A stretch of 64,000 bases of DNA from Pleionea mediterranea (GCF_003148745.1 NZ_QGGU01000004.1:192917-256916), one strand, 5' to 3'; shown: positions 1 to 9,035, numbered from the stretch's first letter. Notes: generated from the letters alone by a model not told the origin. Translations and numbers: made by a program.

Positions 1-459
1 AATCATACCTACTCACGGACTGGAACGTTGTGGGAAGGACGGTATAAATCGACGTTGGTCGATAGTGAAGACTATCTGCTAACCGTGCATCGTTACATCG
101 AACTGAATCCAGTTAGAGCCGGAATGGTAGAGCACGCCTCGGAGTACTCCTGGTCGAGCTATCAAGGCAACGCTATGGGAAAAGAGATTGAATTGATCAC
201 ACCTCATGATGCGTATACTGCTTTAGGTAAAACTAAAGAAGAGCGGCTAAAGAATTATCGAACATTGTTTCGAGGCCGAATGGCAGAGAAAACATTAAAA
301 GAAATACGTGATGCGACCCATAAGGGATGGGTACTCGGTAGCGAGAGATTTATACAACAAATTGAGCAGACAACGGGGCGTACAGCAAAGCCTCGACCGC
401 GCGGTGGAGATCGTAAGTCAGAGCAATATTGGAAGCGGCAGTATGATCAAAAACTCTGA
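1..459 (+). CDS. IS200-like (RAYT/Y1) transposase, C-terminal part
   Basis: The frame is open from the first base, so the N-terminal half, with the HUH metal site of this family, lies outside the window. What remains has the family signature: a GxLWEGRYKS stretch, then YIELNPVRAGMV, whose tyrosine sits in the helix that carries the nucleophile in Y1 transposases, then WSSYQ. These single-strand-transferring enzymes are commonly domesticated near repetitive extragenic palindromes. The stop codon is followed at once by a 15-bp unit repeated twice. The C-terminal tail is rich in Lys, Arg and Gln. Family assignment is firm; activity cannot be judged because the catalytic His pair is not visible. 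Confidence 0.85.
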   Translation, partial: NHTYSRTGTLWEGRYKSTLVDSEDYLLTVHRYIELNPVRAGMVEHASEYSWSSYQGNAMGKEIELITPHDAYTALGKTKEERLKNYRTLFRGRMAEKTLKEIRDATHKGWVLGSERFIQQIEQTTGRTAKPRPRGGDRKSEQYWKRQYDQKL

Positions 460-484
460 CCCTATTGATTCTGACCCTATTGAT
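455..484. repeat. 15-bp direct repeat x2 after the transposase
   Basis: The unit TCTGACCCTATTGAT occurs twice head to tail and overlaps the transposase stop codon. GACCC-TTTGATT-like strings of this kind are often seen beside IS200-like transposases, so this may be part of the element's end. That link is inference. Confidence 0.6.
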
Positions 485-557
485 TCGTATTGGCTCTATA
501 GAAGTGGAAAGAGAAGAAAGCTGGATGTGGAAACTGACTCGTGACTCATGCAATGCA

Positions 558-578
558 ATGTATTACAATGTAATACAT
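558..578. promoter_or_regulatory. Perfect 9-bp inverted repeat, probable antitoxin operator
   Basis: ATGTATTAC and GTAATACAT are perfect inverted arms around AAT, 24 bp before the antitoxin start. Ribbon-helix-helix antitoxins bind palindromes at their own promoters and repress, alone or with the toxin. Position and symmetry support an autoregulatory operator. A TAATACAT string in the right arm could serve as a -10. Confidence 0.6.
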
Positions 579-602
579 CTGTAAGAGAAAAAGGTAAGTG
601 CT

Positions 603-869
603 ATGGCTATGACCAGTGTACGTATGTCGGATGAATTGATGAGTAAGTTGGAGTCCATGTCAGAAAAACTTCATCGCTCGAAAGGTTGGATTATTAAAGA
701 TGCGATAAGTCAATATGTTGAGCGAATGGAACGCCGAGAGCAAATGTTGTTAGAAACACGTCGCGCTTTAGGAGATATTGAAGAGGGTAACACTATCGAT
801 GGCGATGATGTTATGGATTGGTTAGCTAGCTGGGGAAAGACTGACGAAAAGGCTCCTCCTAAAAAATGA
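603..869 (+). CDS. ParD/CopG-type ribbon-helix-helix antitoxin
   Basis: An 88-residue protein. The N-terminal strand TSVRMSDELMSKLESMSEKL followed by helix residues (SKGWIIKDAI) is a typical ribbon-helix-helix DNA-binding fold. The acidic C-terminal part (DIEEGNTIDGDDVMDWL) would be the toxin-neutralising tail. An AAGGTAAG ribosome site precedes ATG. The stop overlaps the toxin start by 4 bp (ATGA), so the two are translationally coupled, as expected for a toxin-antitoxin pair. The palindrome upstream is the likely site of self-repression. Which ParD/RelB subgroup it belongs to is not settled. Confidence 0.85.
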   Translation: MAMTSVRMSDELMSKLESMSEKLHRSKGWIIKDAISQYVERMERREQMLLETRRALGDIEEGNTIDGDDVMDWLASWGKTDEKAPPKK

Positions 870-1135
870 GACTTAAATTTACTCATGAGTCCTTCAATGA
901 TTTAGTAAGACTACGCGAGTTTATCGCCGAAAAAAATCCATCCGCAGCTGAAAAGTACGCGCGCAAATTAATGTCGACTATACAAAATCTAATAATTAAT
1001 CCTGAACTCGGAAAGATACTTGATGAAAAGCCAGATGTAAGAGAATTGGTTGCTGGAAATTATATTGTTCGATACAGCCTTAGAGGCGATATCATTTATA
1101 TCCTGAAAGTTTGGCATGGTAAAGAATATCGTTAA
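866..1135 (+). CDS. ParE/RelE-superfamily toxin
   Basis: An 89-residue protein with the ParE layout: N-terminal strand (MRLKFTHESFNDLVRLREFIAEKNPSA, quoted by its ends MRLKF and NPSA), helical hairpin, then VRELVAGNYIVRYSL and IIYILKVWHGKEYR. ParE toxins inhibit DNA gyrase; RelE members cut mRNA on the ribosome. The RELVAGNYIVRY and HGKEYR motifs look more ParE-like. It starts inside the antitoxin stop (ATGA). Target is inferred from family only. Confidence 0.85.
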   Translation: MRLKFTHESFNDLVRLREFIAEKNPSAAEKYARKLMSTIQNLIINPELGKILDEKPDVRELVAGNYIVRYSLRGDIIYILKVWHGKEYR

Positions 1136-1174
1136 CTGCGAACATCTTTCTGAGAAGCATTCGATCTTTGAAAT

Positions 1175-2158
1175 CTATGATTCATCCTCACTAAATTTAA
1201 CCGTCGATTGTCGCGTGCGATCAACTTTCAGCTGCAGTACATCGGGTCGTGAGTAATGCCCTGATGGATCAAAGTTTTGTCGTTCGCGCATCACATGTTG
1301 ATGATCGATGGTGACTACTTGCAAACCTTCTTCATCGATGACTGGTGGTAAAACCCATTCGCCATCGGGGCCAGCGACACAGGAGCCACCATTGGCAATA
1401 GTATCGGTGGGTTGCTTGAGTTTTTCATTCGCGGTATCAACAATTTCCTGTTTTAACGGTGTGTCATCGGGTATGTCTTTTAGTGAAAATAATCCGCTGA
1501 CTGATACTACATATGAGCGGGATTCTTTTGCAATGGATCGGGTGATGAGTTCGGCATTGTTAATACCACCGGGCCACACGGCAATGTGTAAATCTTCACC
1601 CTGTGCGTAGAGTGATTGTCTTGCCATGGGCATCCAATTTTCCCAGCAGTTTAGGCCTCCCACTGTAAATGCACCCAGTTTATGAGTGCGCAGACCATTG
1701 CCATCACCGGGCGACCAGGTGAGGCGTTCTTCGTAGGTTGGCATTAATTTTCGGTGGACCGACTGTATTTTTCCGTCGGAAGAAATATAAACCAGCGAGC
1801 AATATAAACTGTGGCCACCCCGGTCGGCCGGTTTTTCGATGCACCCAACATAAGCGGCAATATTATTGTCCCAGCACACCGAGCAAAGCGTGTCGAGATC
1901 GCCCGATTCAATACAGACGGCATTATCTGCATAATGGGCAAACATCTGTTTCTGTCGGTCGTTGTCGAACTGGGCGCCGCCGGTAAGTTCCAGCCAGAAC
2001 GGATAACCGGGTAATAGGGCTTCACCAAAAACCACCAGATGAGCCTGCTGTTGACCGGCCTGTTCAATGTAACTTTGAATTTTATGCAAGGTTGCAGCTT
2101 TGTTCAGCCAAACCGGGCTGATTTGTGCTAATGCTATCTTGAGATATTCCGATGACAT
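1175..2158 (-). CDS. Nitrilase-family carbon-nitrogen hydrolase
   Basis: 327 residues, the usual length for nitrilase-branch enzymes, which hydrolyse nitriles or amides to acids and ammonia in the cytoplasm. The catalytic triad is visible: Glu46 in FGEALLPGYP, Lys137 in HRKLMPTYEER and Cys171 in GGLNCWENWMP. CWEN(W)MP around the cysteine is closer to aliphatic or aromatic nitrilases than to amidases or Nit/Fhit proteins. Substrate cannot be inferred. It is a single gene, divergent from the hemoglobin gene with 74 bp between, so a shared promoter region is likely. Confidence 0.9.
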   Translation of the reverse strand: MSSEYLKIALAQISPVWLNKAATLHKIQSYIEQAGQQQAHLVVFGEALLPGYPFWLELTGGAQFDNDRQKQMFAHYADNAVCIESGDLDTLCSVCWDNNIAAYVGCIEKPADRGGHSLYCSLVYISSDGKIQSVHRKLMPTYEERLTWSPGDGNGLRTHKLGAFTVGGLNCWENWMPMARQSLYAQGEDLHIAVWPGGINNAELITRSIAKESRSYVVSVSGLFSLKDIPDDTPLKQEIVDTANEKLKQPTDTIANGGSCVAGPDGEWVLPPVIDEEGLQVVTIDHQHVMRERQNFDPSGHYSRPDVLQLKVDRTRQSTVKFSEDES

Positions 2159-2232
2159 AATTGGGTTCCCTATACCATTGGCGTGATGGACTGTTTAAAC
2201 TTCTGTCCTTATTTTGAAACAGGATCGCACTT

Positions 2233-2652
2233 ATGTCGAATTTTAGTGCCGAAAAACTGCCTTACGGCAGCCTCGATGCGTCGTTTAAAGCCGCAGGCGG
2301 TGAAGCGGGCGTATTAAAGTTGGTGAATGATTTTTATGATGCCATGGAGCAAAGACCCCATGCACAACATATATTAAGCATGCACCCGAAGGATCTGGAC
2401 ACCTCGCGCGATAAATTATTTCGGTTTTTATGCGGCTGGATGGGCGGGCCGACTTTGTATCGGGAAAAATACGGACCCATCAGCATACCGCGTGCCCATG
2501 CCCATTTAACCATAGGACCAAAAGAGCGTGATGCCTGGCTCAATTGCATGGCAGAAGCCATCGATAAACAAGATTATGACCAAGCGTTTAAAGACTATTT
2601 ATACCAACAGCTGTCTCGTCCGGCCAATATGGTGATGAACACGGATAAATAA
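2233..2652 (+). CDS. Group II truncated hemoglobin
   Basis: A 139-residue 2/2 globin. Group II marks are FLCGWMGGPTLYREKYG, the proximal heme ligand His89 in RAHAHLTIG, and Trp102 (position G8) in ERDAWLNCM, diagnostic of groups II and III. Members bind O2 and NO and are linked to NO or peroxide handling. No partner oxidoreductase is adjacent. The N-terminal SNFSAEKLPYGSLDASFKA extension is longer than in the shortest family members. AGGA lies upstream of ATG. Confidence 0.92.
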   Translation: MSNFSAEKLPYGSLDASFKAAGGEAGVLKLVNDFYDAMEQRPHAQHILSMHPKDLDTSRDKLFRFLCGWMGGPTLYREKYGPISIPRAHAHLTIGPKERDAWLNCMAEAIDKQDYDQAFKDYLYQQLSRPANMVMNTDK

Positions 2653-2673
2653 AAACGATAAAACTATCCAAAA

Positions 2674-5600
2674 CTATTCGATGGGTGTAAATAACGACTG
2701 CCAGTTCTGACTGGTGATGGTTTGCAAGTCGCCCATCGAATGGGATAACACTTTATCGGCCAGTAAATGTTTGTTCTTTTGCATTTTTAAAATGCGCTCT
2801 TCAACCGTGCCGCGAGTAATTAATTTATACACAAACACAGGTTTATCCTGACCAATGCGATAGGCGCGATCGCTGGCCTGCTCTTCTGCGGCAGGGTTCC
2901 ACCAGGGATCATAATGAATAACCGTATCCGCCGCGGTTAAATTAAGACCCGAGCCTCCGGCTTTTAAACTGATTAAAAACACCGACGTTTTGCCCTGTTG
3001 AAACTTCGAAACCAGTTCGCCGCGTTTGGTGGACTTCCCGGTGAGCTTAAGGGTGTTAATGGATAAGTCATTTAATCGTTGTTCAATAATATCCAGCATA
3101 CTGGTAAAGGAAGAAAACAGAAGAATGCGACGGCCTTCTTCAATCATTTCCGGTAATGCATTTTCCAGCCAGCTGAGTTTGGCCGATTGTTCAATGGAAT
3201 GACTGGAACTTAATTTCACCAGTTGAGGGTGACAACAAATTTGGCGTAATCGTAATAAAGCGTTGCTGATCCTTAATTGATTTTTACCAACGCCTTGTTG
3301 CTGTATGGCTTTTTGAATATCTTCCGCCATGGATAATCGGACCGCTTCATAAAAGTCGGCCTGTTGGTCGTCCATTTCAATCAGTCTTTCAAACTCGGTT
3401 TTTGGTGGCAATTCTTTCGCCACTTTATCTTTAGTGCGCCGAAGCATAAAGGGTCGAATCCGTTGCACTAAGGTTTTCTGGATCGCATCGTTGTGCTCTT
3501 TTTCAATGGGGACTTTATACAGCCGATTAAATTGCGCTTCACTGCCTAAAAATCCCGGCATTAAAAAGTTAAACAAACTCCACAGTTCACCTAAATGATT
3601 TTCAATCGGCGTGCCGGTTAAACAGAATCTGTGTTTTGCCCACAAACTAAAGCAACATTTTGCCAGTTTGGTTTTGGCGTTTTTAATGGCCTGTGCTTCA
3701 TCAAGAATAATGGTATCGAATTCAATTTTATTCAGTTGTTGCACATCGCGTTGTAATACGCCGTAACTGGTGATAATTAATGAGTGATCGGAAAACTCTT
3801 CCAACGAACGATGACGTTCTGTGCCATAAAACGTCATGCACTTTAAGCTCGGCGTAAACTTGTTGGCTTCCGATTGCCAGTTGGCAATTAAACTGGTGGG
3901 GGCAATAATAAGTGTCGGCGCACGGGTATTATGAGTGGCGTAATTGATCAGTAAGTGCGCAAGGGACTGTAACGTTTTACCCAACCCCATATCGTCGGCC
4001 AATATGCCGCCAAGCTGAAACTGCTGCAAAAATTGCAACCAGTTAACGCCCTCTTTCTGATAATGCCGAAGTTCGGCGTTTAATTGTTTGGGTAGAGCAA
4101 TGGTATTGGGCCTGGCATTATTGATACGTTCTGCCTGTTGTTTAAGCCAGTGATCACCTTGCCATTGCAAGGGTTGCTGTTGTTGCTCCAGTTGCGACAG
4201 TCGGCTTATGTGTGAGTTGGGCAAACGTAAAGTTTGTTTATCGGTTAGTGGTTTTTTGTCAAATAACTCCGCCAGTGTTTTTAAAATGTGCTTAATGCGA
4301 TCGGCTTCCAGTACTACCTGATCGCCGCTGTCGAGTTGCACCGTCAGTTCATCGATATCATCAATCCGGTTTAAATTAATTTGACCATTACGAATTTGCT
4401 GAACCAAGTAGGGCATTATATTAAAGGACTGGCCATTAATTTTTATGCCCAACTCCAATTCGAACCAGTCCTGATCGCGACTGACATCGAGATACCAGTC
4501 GTCAACTTTCTGTTTATTCAGGTGAAAGGAGCGATCTATATTAATTGTCCAGCCGAGCTGTTTAAGACCCACCAGCCAGACTGCCAGTTGACCGGTATTA
4601 AGATTTAAACAGCGATCGGCAATATCAAATTGTTCAGCAACCGCAAGATCATGGGATGCGGAAACGGTTGCGGTGGATTCCAGTGTGCGTAAACAGGCTG
4701 CCAGTTGTTGTTTGTGAGTATCGGCAAGCGTTGCTTCTTCATCGAGCGCCTGTTGATAACTAAACGATAAATCATTTTGTTGAAAGCTGATCTGACCCAC
4801 ATTCAGTGACAGCGGCGCTTTTTGTCGCCAGGGAAAGTCCAACTCAAAAGACGCCACTGTTAAACAGGGTTGAATGGTTTGCGCATCAAGCGTTAAGTGA
4901 CGCGTCTTTTCCAATAGGGTAATCACCCGGTTATGAGAAATATCAAAATAATGATGGGGTGTAATGCCAGGCAAATCGATATCGGAATGACTAAAATGTT
5001 CGTCGGCTTGATTATGATCAACAACTTTATTGATTATTGACTGTTTTAACGCCGGTCGCGAACTCGCCTTCCAGAAACAACGACCACTGCTTAACATCAA
5101 TTGTAAGATCTGGTCGTGAATATTATTTTCTTGTGATTGGTCTTTTAGTGCATCGTTTTGCAGATAAAATAAATTCGGTTCTGTTAAATCTGCTCTGTCT
5201 GAATGTTTATTAAACTTAAGGTTGGATTGCTGACATAAATAAAGAATTTTTTGATCCAGCAACGAAACAAACTTCGGCAGTTTAGTAAAAGATAAGTTTT
5301 GGTAATCAAACTTATCTTTTAACAGATAACGGTTTTCCTGTGTTAAGTAGGCTTTGTAACAGGAGATATAAAATTGATCCGCTTCGTGCTTTAATAAATA
5401 CACCAGTCGGTGACGCGCCATATTTGGAAAAGGATCATGATGCTGTGATAACAACCAGTATTTGGTTTGTTGCCAGAGCGTTAGCTCATCGCTGGCGTCT
5501 TTATGAGGGTAGGCGATTTGGTGCAGTTGCCTTTTTGTTTCGATGGCCAGCGCCGCCATGTGAACACAATTTTTTTGCTCTGAACAACTGCAATGGTTGC

Positions 5601-5808
5601 CCTCTGCCGAAAGCGGCCAGCTTATTTCAGTTTGATAAGTCTGTCCGTCGTTTATTTGAGCCGAGACCCAATTGGTGGCCTGTTCAAAGTGCCATTGACT
5701 GAGACGATCCTTGAGTAACAGTTGCAAGCCATCAAACAATTGCTGCTCGCCAAACAGATCGGTCAGGTGGTTAGTTGGGCCTTTAAACGCGAGAGGTTTT
5801 ACAAGCAT
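2674..5808 (-). CDS. SWIM zinc-finger SNF2-family helicase
   Basis: 1044 residues. An N-terminal SWIM finger has Cys73-x-Cys75 and Cys81-x-His83. A poorly conserved middle follows, then a SNF2 ATPase: Walker A in LADDMGLGKT near residue 606, DEAQ near 703, LTGTPIEN, and a C-terminal helicase lobe ending RIGQDKPVFVYKLI. Bacterial proteins of this build are double-stranded DNA translocases related to HepA/RapA, but the SWIM finger sets it apart from RapA. The cellular role is unknown. It converges on the hemoglobin gene with about 20 bp between stops. The gene appears intact. Confidence 0.9.
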   Translation of the reverse strand: MLVKPLAFKGPTNHLTDLFGEQQLFDGLQLLLKDRLSQWHFEQATNWVSAQINDGQTYQTEISWPLSAEGNHCSCSEQKNCVHMAALAIETKRQLHQIAYPHKDASDELTLWQQTKYWLLSQHHDPFPNMARHRLVYLLKHEADQFYISCYKAYLTQENRYLLKDKFDYQNLSFTKLPKFVSLLDQKILYLCQQSNLKFNKHSDRADLTEPNLFYLQNDALKDQSQENNIHDQILQLMLSSGRCFWKASSRPALKQSIINKVVDHNQADEHFSHSDIDLPGITPHHYFDISHNRVITLLEKTRHLTLDAQTIQPCLTVASFELDFPWRQKAPLSLNVGQISFQQNDLSFSYQQALDEEATLADTHKQQLAACLRTLESTATVSASHDLAVAEQFDIADRCLNLNTGQLAVWLVGLKQLGWTINIDRSFHLNKQKVDDWYLDVSRDQDWFELELGIKINGQSFNIMPYLVQQIRNGQINLNRIDDIDELTVQLDSGDQVVLEADRIKHILKTLAELFDKKPLTDKQTLRLPNSHISRLSQLEQQQQPLQWQGDHWLKQQAERINNARPNTIALPKQLNAELRHYQKEGVNWLQFLQQFQLGGILADDMGLGKTLQSLAHLLINYATHNTRAPTLIIAPTSLIANWQSEANKFTPSLKCMTFYGTERHRSLEEFSDHSLIITSYGVLQRDVQQLNKIEFDTIILDEAQAIKNAKTKLAKCCFSLWAKHRFCLTGTPIENHLGELWSLFNFLMPGFLGSEAQFNRLYKVPIEKEHNDAIQKTLVQRIRPFMLRRTKDKVAKELPPKTEFERLIEMDDQQADFYEAVRLSMAEDIQKAIQQQGVGKNQLRISNALLRLRQICCHPQLVKLSSSHSIEQSAKLSWLENALPEMIEEGRRILLFSSFTSMLDIIEQRLNDLSINTLKLTGKSTKRGELVSKFQQGKTSVFLISLKAGGSGLNLTAADTVIHYDPWWNPAAEEQASDRAYRIGQDKPVFVYKLITRGTVEERILKMQKNKHLLADKVLSHSMGDLQTITSQNWQSLFTPIE

Positions 5809-6036
5809 ACTGAAGCGGTGATGCGTCCATAATTTTGAGTTAAGTGAACCATCATATCAAACCAGGCAAAAAGATCATGCGTTTAACCGTGCTATGACGG
5901 AATGTTATGAGTAAATTCTGTAAAACTGAATAAGGTAATACTCGGGCGACTCTGTTTAGAGATATGTGTCAGAGTACCGTTGCAACCCAGCTACGAACAG
6001 TGAATAATTCAGCAATCCAATTGATAAGTGGTTGAG

Positions 6037-6073
6037 TTAAAACCTGTGCGAATTAAACAAGCACAGGTTTTAA
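6037..6073. promoter_or_regulatory. Perfect 13-bp inverted repeat upstream of dctP
   Basis: TTAAAACCTGTGC pairs perfectly with GCACAGGTTTTAA across an 11-nt loop. It ends about 85 bp before the TRAP binding-protein start. Without a clear T run it could be an operator, an mRNA leader hairpin or a weak terminator. Confidence 0.5.
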
Positions 6074-6098
6074 GTCATTAGAAGATTAGAAGTTATCA

Positions 6099-6139
6099 GA
6101 CTATAAGAACTATCCGACTATAAGACTATCCGACGATAA
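6099..6139. repeat. Imperfect 16-17 bp direct repeat in the dctP leader
   Basis: GACTATAAGAACTATCC is followed by GACTATAAGACTATCC and a partial GACGATAA, immediately before the GAGGGG ribosome site of dctP. Probably replication slippage. Confidence 0.55.
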
Positions 6140-6157
6140 AACAATAATGAGGGGACT

Positions 6158-7255
6158 ATGAAGCGACGAGCATTTGTGGGTGCAGTGGGCATTGGTGCGG
6201 CAGCGGGATTGAGCGGCTGCAGCTCAGAGCCGAAAGAGTGTGCCACCGGACAAGCCAGCAGTAAGGTTGACGTTATCGAGTGGACCATGATCACCACCTG
6301 GCCAAAGAATTTTCAGGGACTGGGCGAAGGCGCCGAATATCTTGCGCAAAAAATCAATGAGCTCAGTGGCGGTCGTATGAAGGTTACGGTAATGGGCGCC
6401 AATGATCTGGTGCCTGCGCTGGAAGTGTTCGACACGGTTGCCGCTGGCACGGTGCAAATGGGGCACGGTGCGTCTTATTACTGGAAAGGCAAGTTGCCGG
6501 TCGCGCCAATTTTTTCTGCGGTTCCGTTTGGTTTAAACGCACAGGAGATGAATGGCTGGCTGTATAAAGGTGGCGGTCTTGAACTGTGGCAAGAGCTGTA
6601 TCAGCCGTTAGGATTACTGCCCATGCCAGCGGGGAATACCGGGGTACAGATGGCCGGTTGGTTTAATAAGGAAATTAATAGCCTTGACGATATTCAAGGA
6701 TTAAAAATGCGTATTCCGGGACTTGGCGGTGAAGTGTTTAAACGCGCAGGCGGTACACCGGAGCTGATCCCGGGCGCTGAATTATTCTCGGCGTTAAACC
6801 GGGGCCGCATCGACGCAACCGAATGGGTTGGTCCTTATAACGATTTGGCGTTTGGTCTGCATAAAGCCGCCAAATACTATTATTATCCGGGTTGGCATGA
6901 GCCGGGCACCACTCTGGAAGCCATCATTAATCTGGATGCCTTTAATGCACTGCCCGATGATTTGCAGGCGATTGTAAAAGCGGCCTGCACACTGGCAAAC
7001 TCTGACATGCTGGCGTATTTCACCGAAAAGAATAATCAGGCGTTGGAGTCACTGGTGAATGAGCACAATGTGCAACTGAAAAAATTGCCTGAAGATGTGC
7101 TGGCGCGTTTTGAAGCTTTATCCCACGATGTGGTAAAAGAGCTGGCTGCCACCGATGCTTTTGCCGAGCGTGTGTATCAGTCTTACAGCAACTATAAAAA
7201 GCAGGTGTACGACTGGCATAAAGTGTCCGAGCAATCGTTTTACAGCCTTCGGTGA
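6158..7255 (+). CDS. TRAP transporter substrate-binding protein (DctP/TakP-like)
   Basis: A 365-residue periplasmic solute receptor. The N-terminus MKRRAFVGAVGIGAAAGLSGC carries a double-Arg-like start and a lipobox (LSGC, Cys21), so it is probably a membrane-anchored lipoprotein, perhaps exported by Tat. WPKNFQGLGEGAEYLA, IDATEWVGPYNDLAFGL and YYYYPGWHEPG closely match the TakP alpha-keto-acid receptor type of TRAP protein. A keto or hydroxy acid is therefore the likely ligand, by inference. GAGGGG is a strong ribosome site. The membrane genes lie downstream in the opposite direction. Confidence 0.9.
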   Translation: MKRRAFVGAVGIGAAAGLSGCSSEPKECATGQASSKVDVIEWTMITTWPKNFQGLGEGAEYLAQKINELSGGRMKVTVMGANDLVPALEVFDTVAAGTVQMGHGASYYWKGKLPVAPIFSAVPFGLNAQEMNGWLYKGGGLELWQELYQPLGLLPMPAGNTGVQMAGWFNKEINSLDDIQGLKMRIPGLGGEVFKRAGGTPELIPGAELFSALNRGRIDATEWVGPYNDLAFGLHKAAKYYYYPGWHEPGTTLEAIINLDAFNALPDDLQAIVKAACTLANSDMLAYFTEKNNQALESLVNEHNVQLKKLPEDVLARFEALSHDVVKELAATDAFAERVYQSYSNYKKQVYDWHKVSEQSFYSLR

Positions 7256-7280
7256 TGATTGGCTAAAGTAAAACCAATCA
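7256..7280. terminator. Weak hairpin after dctP
   Basis: TGATTGG pairs with CCAATCA across an 11-nt loop directly after the dctP stop. No T run follows, so termination is uncertain. Confidence 0.3.
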
Positions 7281-7303
7281 GTAGAAAACGTCTTCTAACT
7301 TAG

Positions 7304-7320
7304 TTTTAGGTTTTAGGTTT
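7304..7320. repeat. Short copy of the TTTAGGT heptamer repeat
   Basis: TTTTAGGTTTTAGGTTT holds about 2.4 copies of TTTAGGT. It is the reverse complement of the long ACCTAAA array at 29811-29885. Both sit just past the end of a gene. Confidence 0.7.
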
Positions 7321-7339
7321 GAAGAGAGACTTAATTAAG

Positions 7340-7540
7340 CTCAAAATAATGCATACCGAACACATTCGCTGGCATGGAAGCCAGTGAAAGTTATTGCCAG
7401 CCATGGAAGGCTGTCAATAATGGTGTGTCTAAGGTATGAGTTATTTTGAGGAACCCGTTAGGGCTTAATTGCTGGAACGGAGGGCTTTTTGCCTTCTTTT
7501 TGGCTCTTGAAAAAGAAGGTCGCCCGGCTAGGCGAAACAG
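7340..7540. repeat. Composite structured extragenic repeat
   Basis: Outer arms CTCAAAATAA (7340-7349) and TTATTTTGAG (7441-7450) enclose two hairpins with the same six-base loop: CTGGC-ATGGAA-GCCAG (7369-7384) and CAGCC-ATGGAA-GGCTG (7398-7413). The second is extended by TTATTG/CAATAA. Further on, CCTTCTTTTT (7492-7501) pairs with AAAAAGAAGG (7510-7519), and CGCC pairs with GGCG (7521-7534). The layout resembles REP/BIME-type elements mobilised by IS200-like transposases. It may also end transcripts from both sides. Confidence 0.7.
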
Positions 7541-7685
7541 CGTAAGTGTAATTAAATGCCAATACAATATTTAAATTCATGAGTAATGTATTGGCTTTAT
7601 AACTCGAGCTTGAAAGTACGACATTTCTAATATTGTCAGATTTCTATTTTTTAGATGCAGTTTTTAAAATATTCCAAACAAGTAA

Positions 7686-9035
7686 TCAGTCCCCAAGTTG
7701 CTCTGGCAGCCAGGTTGCCAACTCGGGAAACACACCCAGTAAAATCAACAACACCACCTGAATGGCAATAAATGGCAGCGCGCCGCGGTAAATTTTTCCG
7801 GTGGGCACGGAGCTAGGTGTAACTCCCCTTAAGTAGAACAGGGCAAAACCAAACGGTGGTGTTAAAAATGATGTTTGCAGGTTAAGGGCGATCATAATGC
7901 CAAGCCAGATAGGATCGACACCCATCTGCAATAAAATGGGTGCAACAATCGGCACCACCACATAAATGATTTCAATAAAGTCGAGAATAAAGCCCAGTAA
8001 AAACATCACCAGCATCACGACTATTACCGCGCCAACAACACCGCCGGGCATTTCGGTCAGAAACACCTGAACCTGATGATCACCACCGAGTGCACGAAAC
8101 ACCAGTGAAAAAATCGATGCGCCAATTAGAATCATAAACACCATGGAAGAGGTGCGTGTGGTGGAAAACATCACATCTTTAAGACGTTCCCAACTGAACT
8201 GGCGTTGCACAATGGCCAGTAACATGGCGCCGGCTGCACCAATGGCAGCGGCTTCGGTTGGTGTTGCTGCGCCTGCCAGAATAGAGCCAAGAACAATAAA
8301 AATTAATATCAGTGGTAATAATAAACTCTTGATCACCTGAGCCATTGAAATGCTGTCGGTGTGTTCCGCTTTGGGCGCAAGAGACGGATTAATAAATGCC
8401 CGGATCAGTACATAAGCCATATAGGCGAGTACCAGTAAAACGCCCGGAATAAGCGCACCGATAAATAAGTCACCCACATTTACCGGATCACCACCGTAAG
8501 AGCTGCGATAGGCAGAAGAGATGGCTTCACCGAGCAGGATCAAAACGATGGAGGGTGGAATAATCTGACCCAATGTGCCCGATGCGCAAATGGTACCGGT
8601 GGATAATGATTCATCGTAACCGCGTTTAAGCATAACCGGTAATGACAACATGCCCATGGTAACCACAGTGGCACCAACAATGCCGGTGCTGGCAGCCAGC
8701 AGCATACCCACTATGATGACCGATATGGCCAGCCCACCACGGAGGCCACCAAACAATCGGGCCATGGTTTCCAGCAGGTTTTCGGCAATTTTGGCGCGTT
8801 CAAGCATGATGCCCATAAACACAAACAGCGGCACGGCAACCAACACCTGATTATTCATAATGCCAAAGGTTCGGTTAAAACTGGCGTTAAGCAGCACCGG
8901 ATTTATCCAGTCAAATGCCACTGCAATACCGGCGAAAATGAGTGCCGAACCCGCTAAAGAGAAAGCCACCGGATAACCGGCCATCAATGACAGGCACACC
9001 AGCGCAAACATAATAAAGGGGAGCCATTCCATCAT
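7686..9035 (-). CDS. TRAP transporter large permease (DctM)
   Basis: 449 residues, almost entirely hydrophobic with about a dozen membrane segments. This is the expected length of the 12-TM TRAP subunit that uses the Na+ gradient to move the ligand delivered by the receptor. Conserved strings include GTLGQIIPPSI, AAATPTEAAAIG and LNLQTSFLTPPFGFALFYL. It overlaps the small-subunit gene by 4 bp (ATGA), so the two are coupled. The matching receptor gene is on the other strand and converges on it. Confidence 0.95.
   Translation of the reverse strand: MMEWLPFIMFALVCLSLMAGYPVAFSLAGSALIFAGIAVAFDWINPVLLNASFNRTFGIMNNQVLVAVPLFVFMGIMLERAKIAENLLETMARLFGGLRGGLAISVIIVGMLLAASTGIVGATVVTMGMLSLPVMLKRGYDESLSTGTICASGTLGQIIPPSIVLILLGEAISSAYRSSYGGDPVNVGDLFIGALIPGVLLVLAYMAYVLIRAFINPSLAPKAEHTDSISMAQVIKSLLLPLILIFIVLGSILAGAATPTEAAAIGAAGAMLLAIVQRQFSWERLKDVMFSTTRTSSMVFMILIGASIFSLVFRALGGDHQVQVFLTEMPGGVVGAVIVVMLVMFLLGFILDFIEIIYVVVPIVAPILLQMGVDPIWLGIMIALNLQTSFLTPPFGFALFYLRGVTPSSVPTGKIYRGALPFIAIQVVLLILLGVFPELATWLPEQLGD

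Larger units (their letters stand above)
5809..6157. other. Intergenic leader before the TRAP binding-protein gene
   Basis: Divergent region between the SNF2 gene and dctP. It holds a strong 13-bp hairpin and a partial direct repeat (listed separately). No ORF or RNA gene was recognised in the rest. Confidence 0.5.

Noticed and set aside
350-553. Minus-strand ORF opposite the transposase tail
   Set aside because: It runs over the real transposase frame and the 15-bp repeats and has no ribosome site or family motif.
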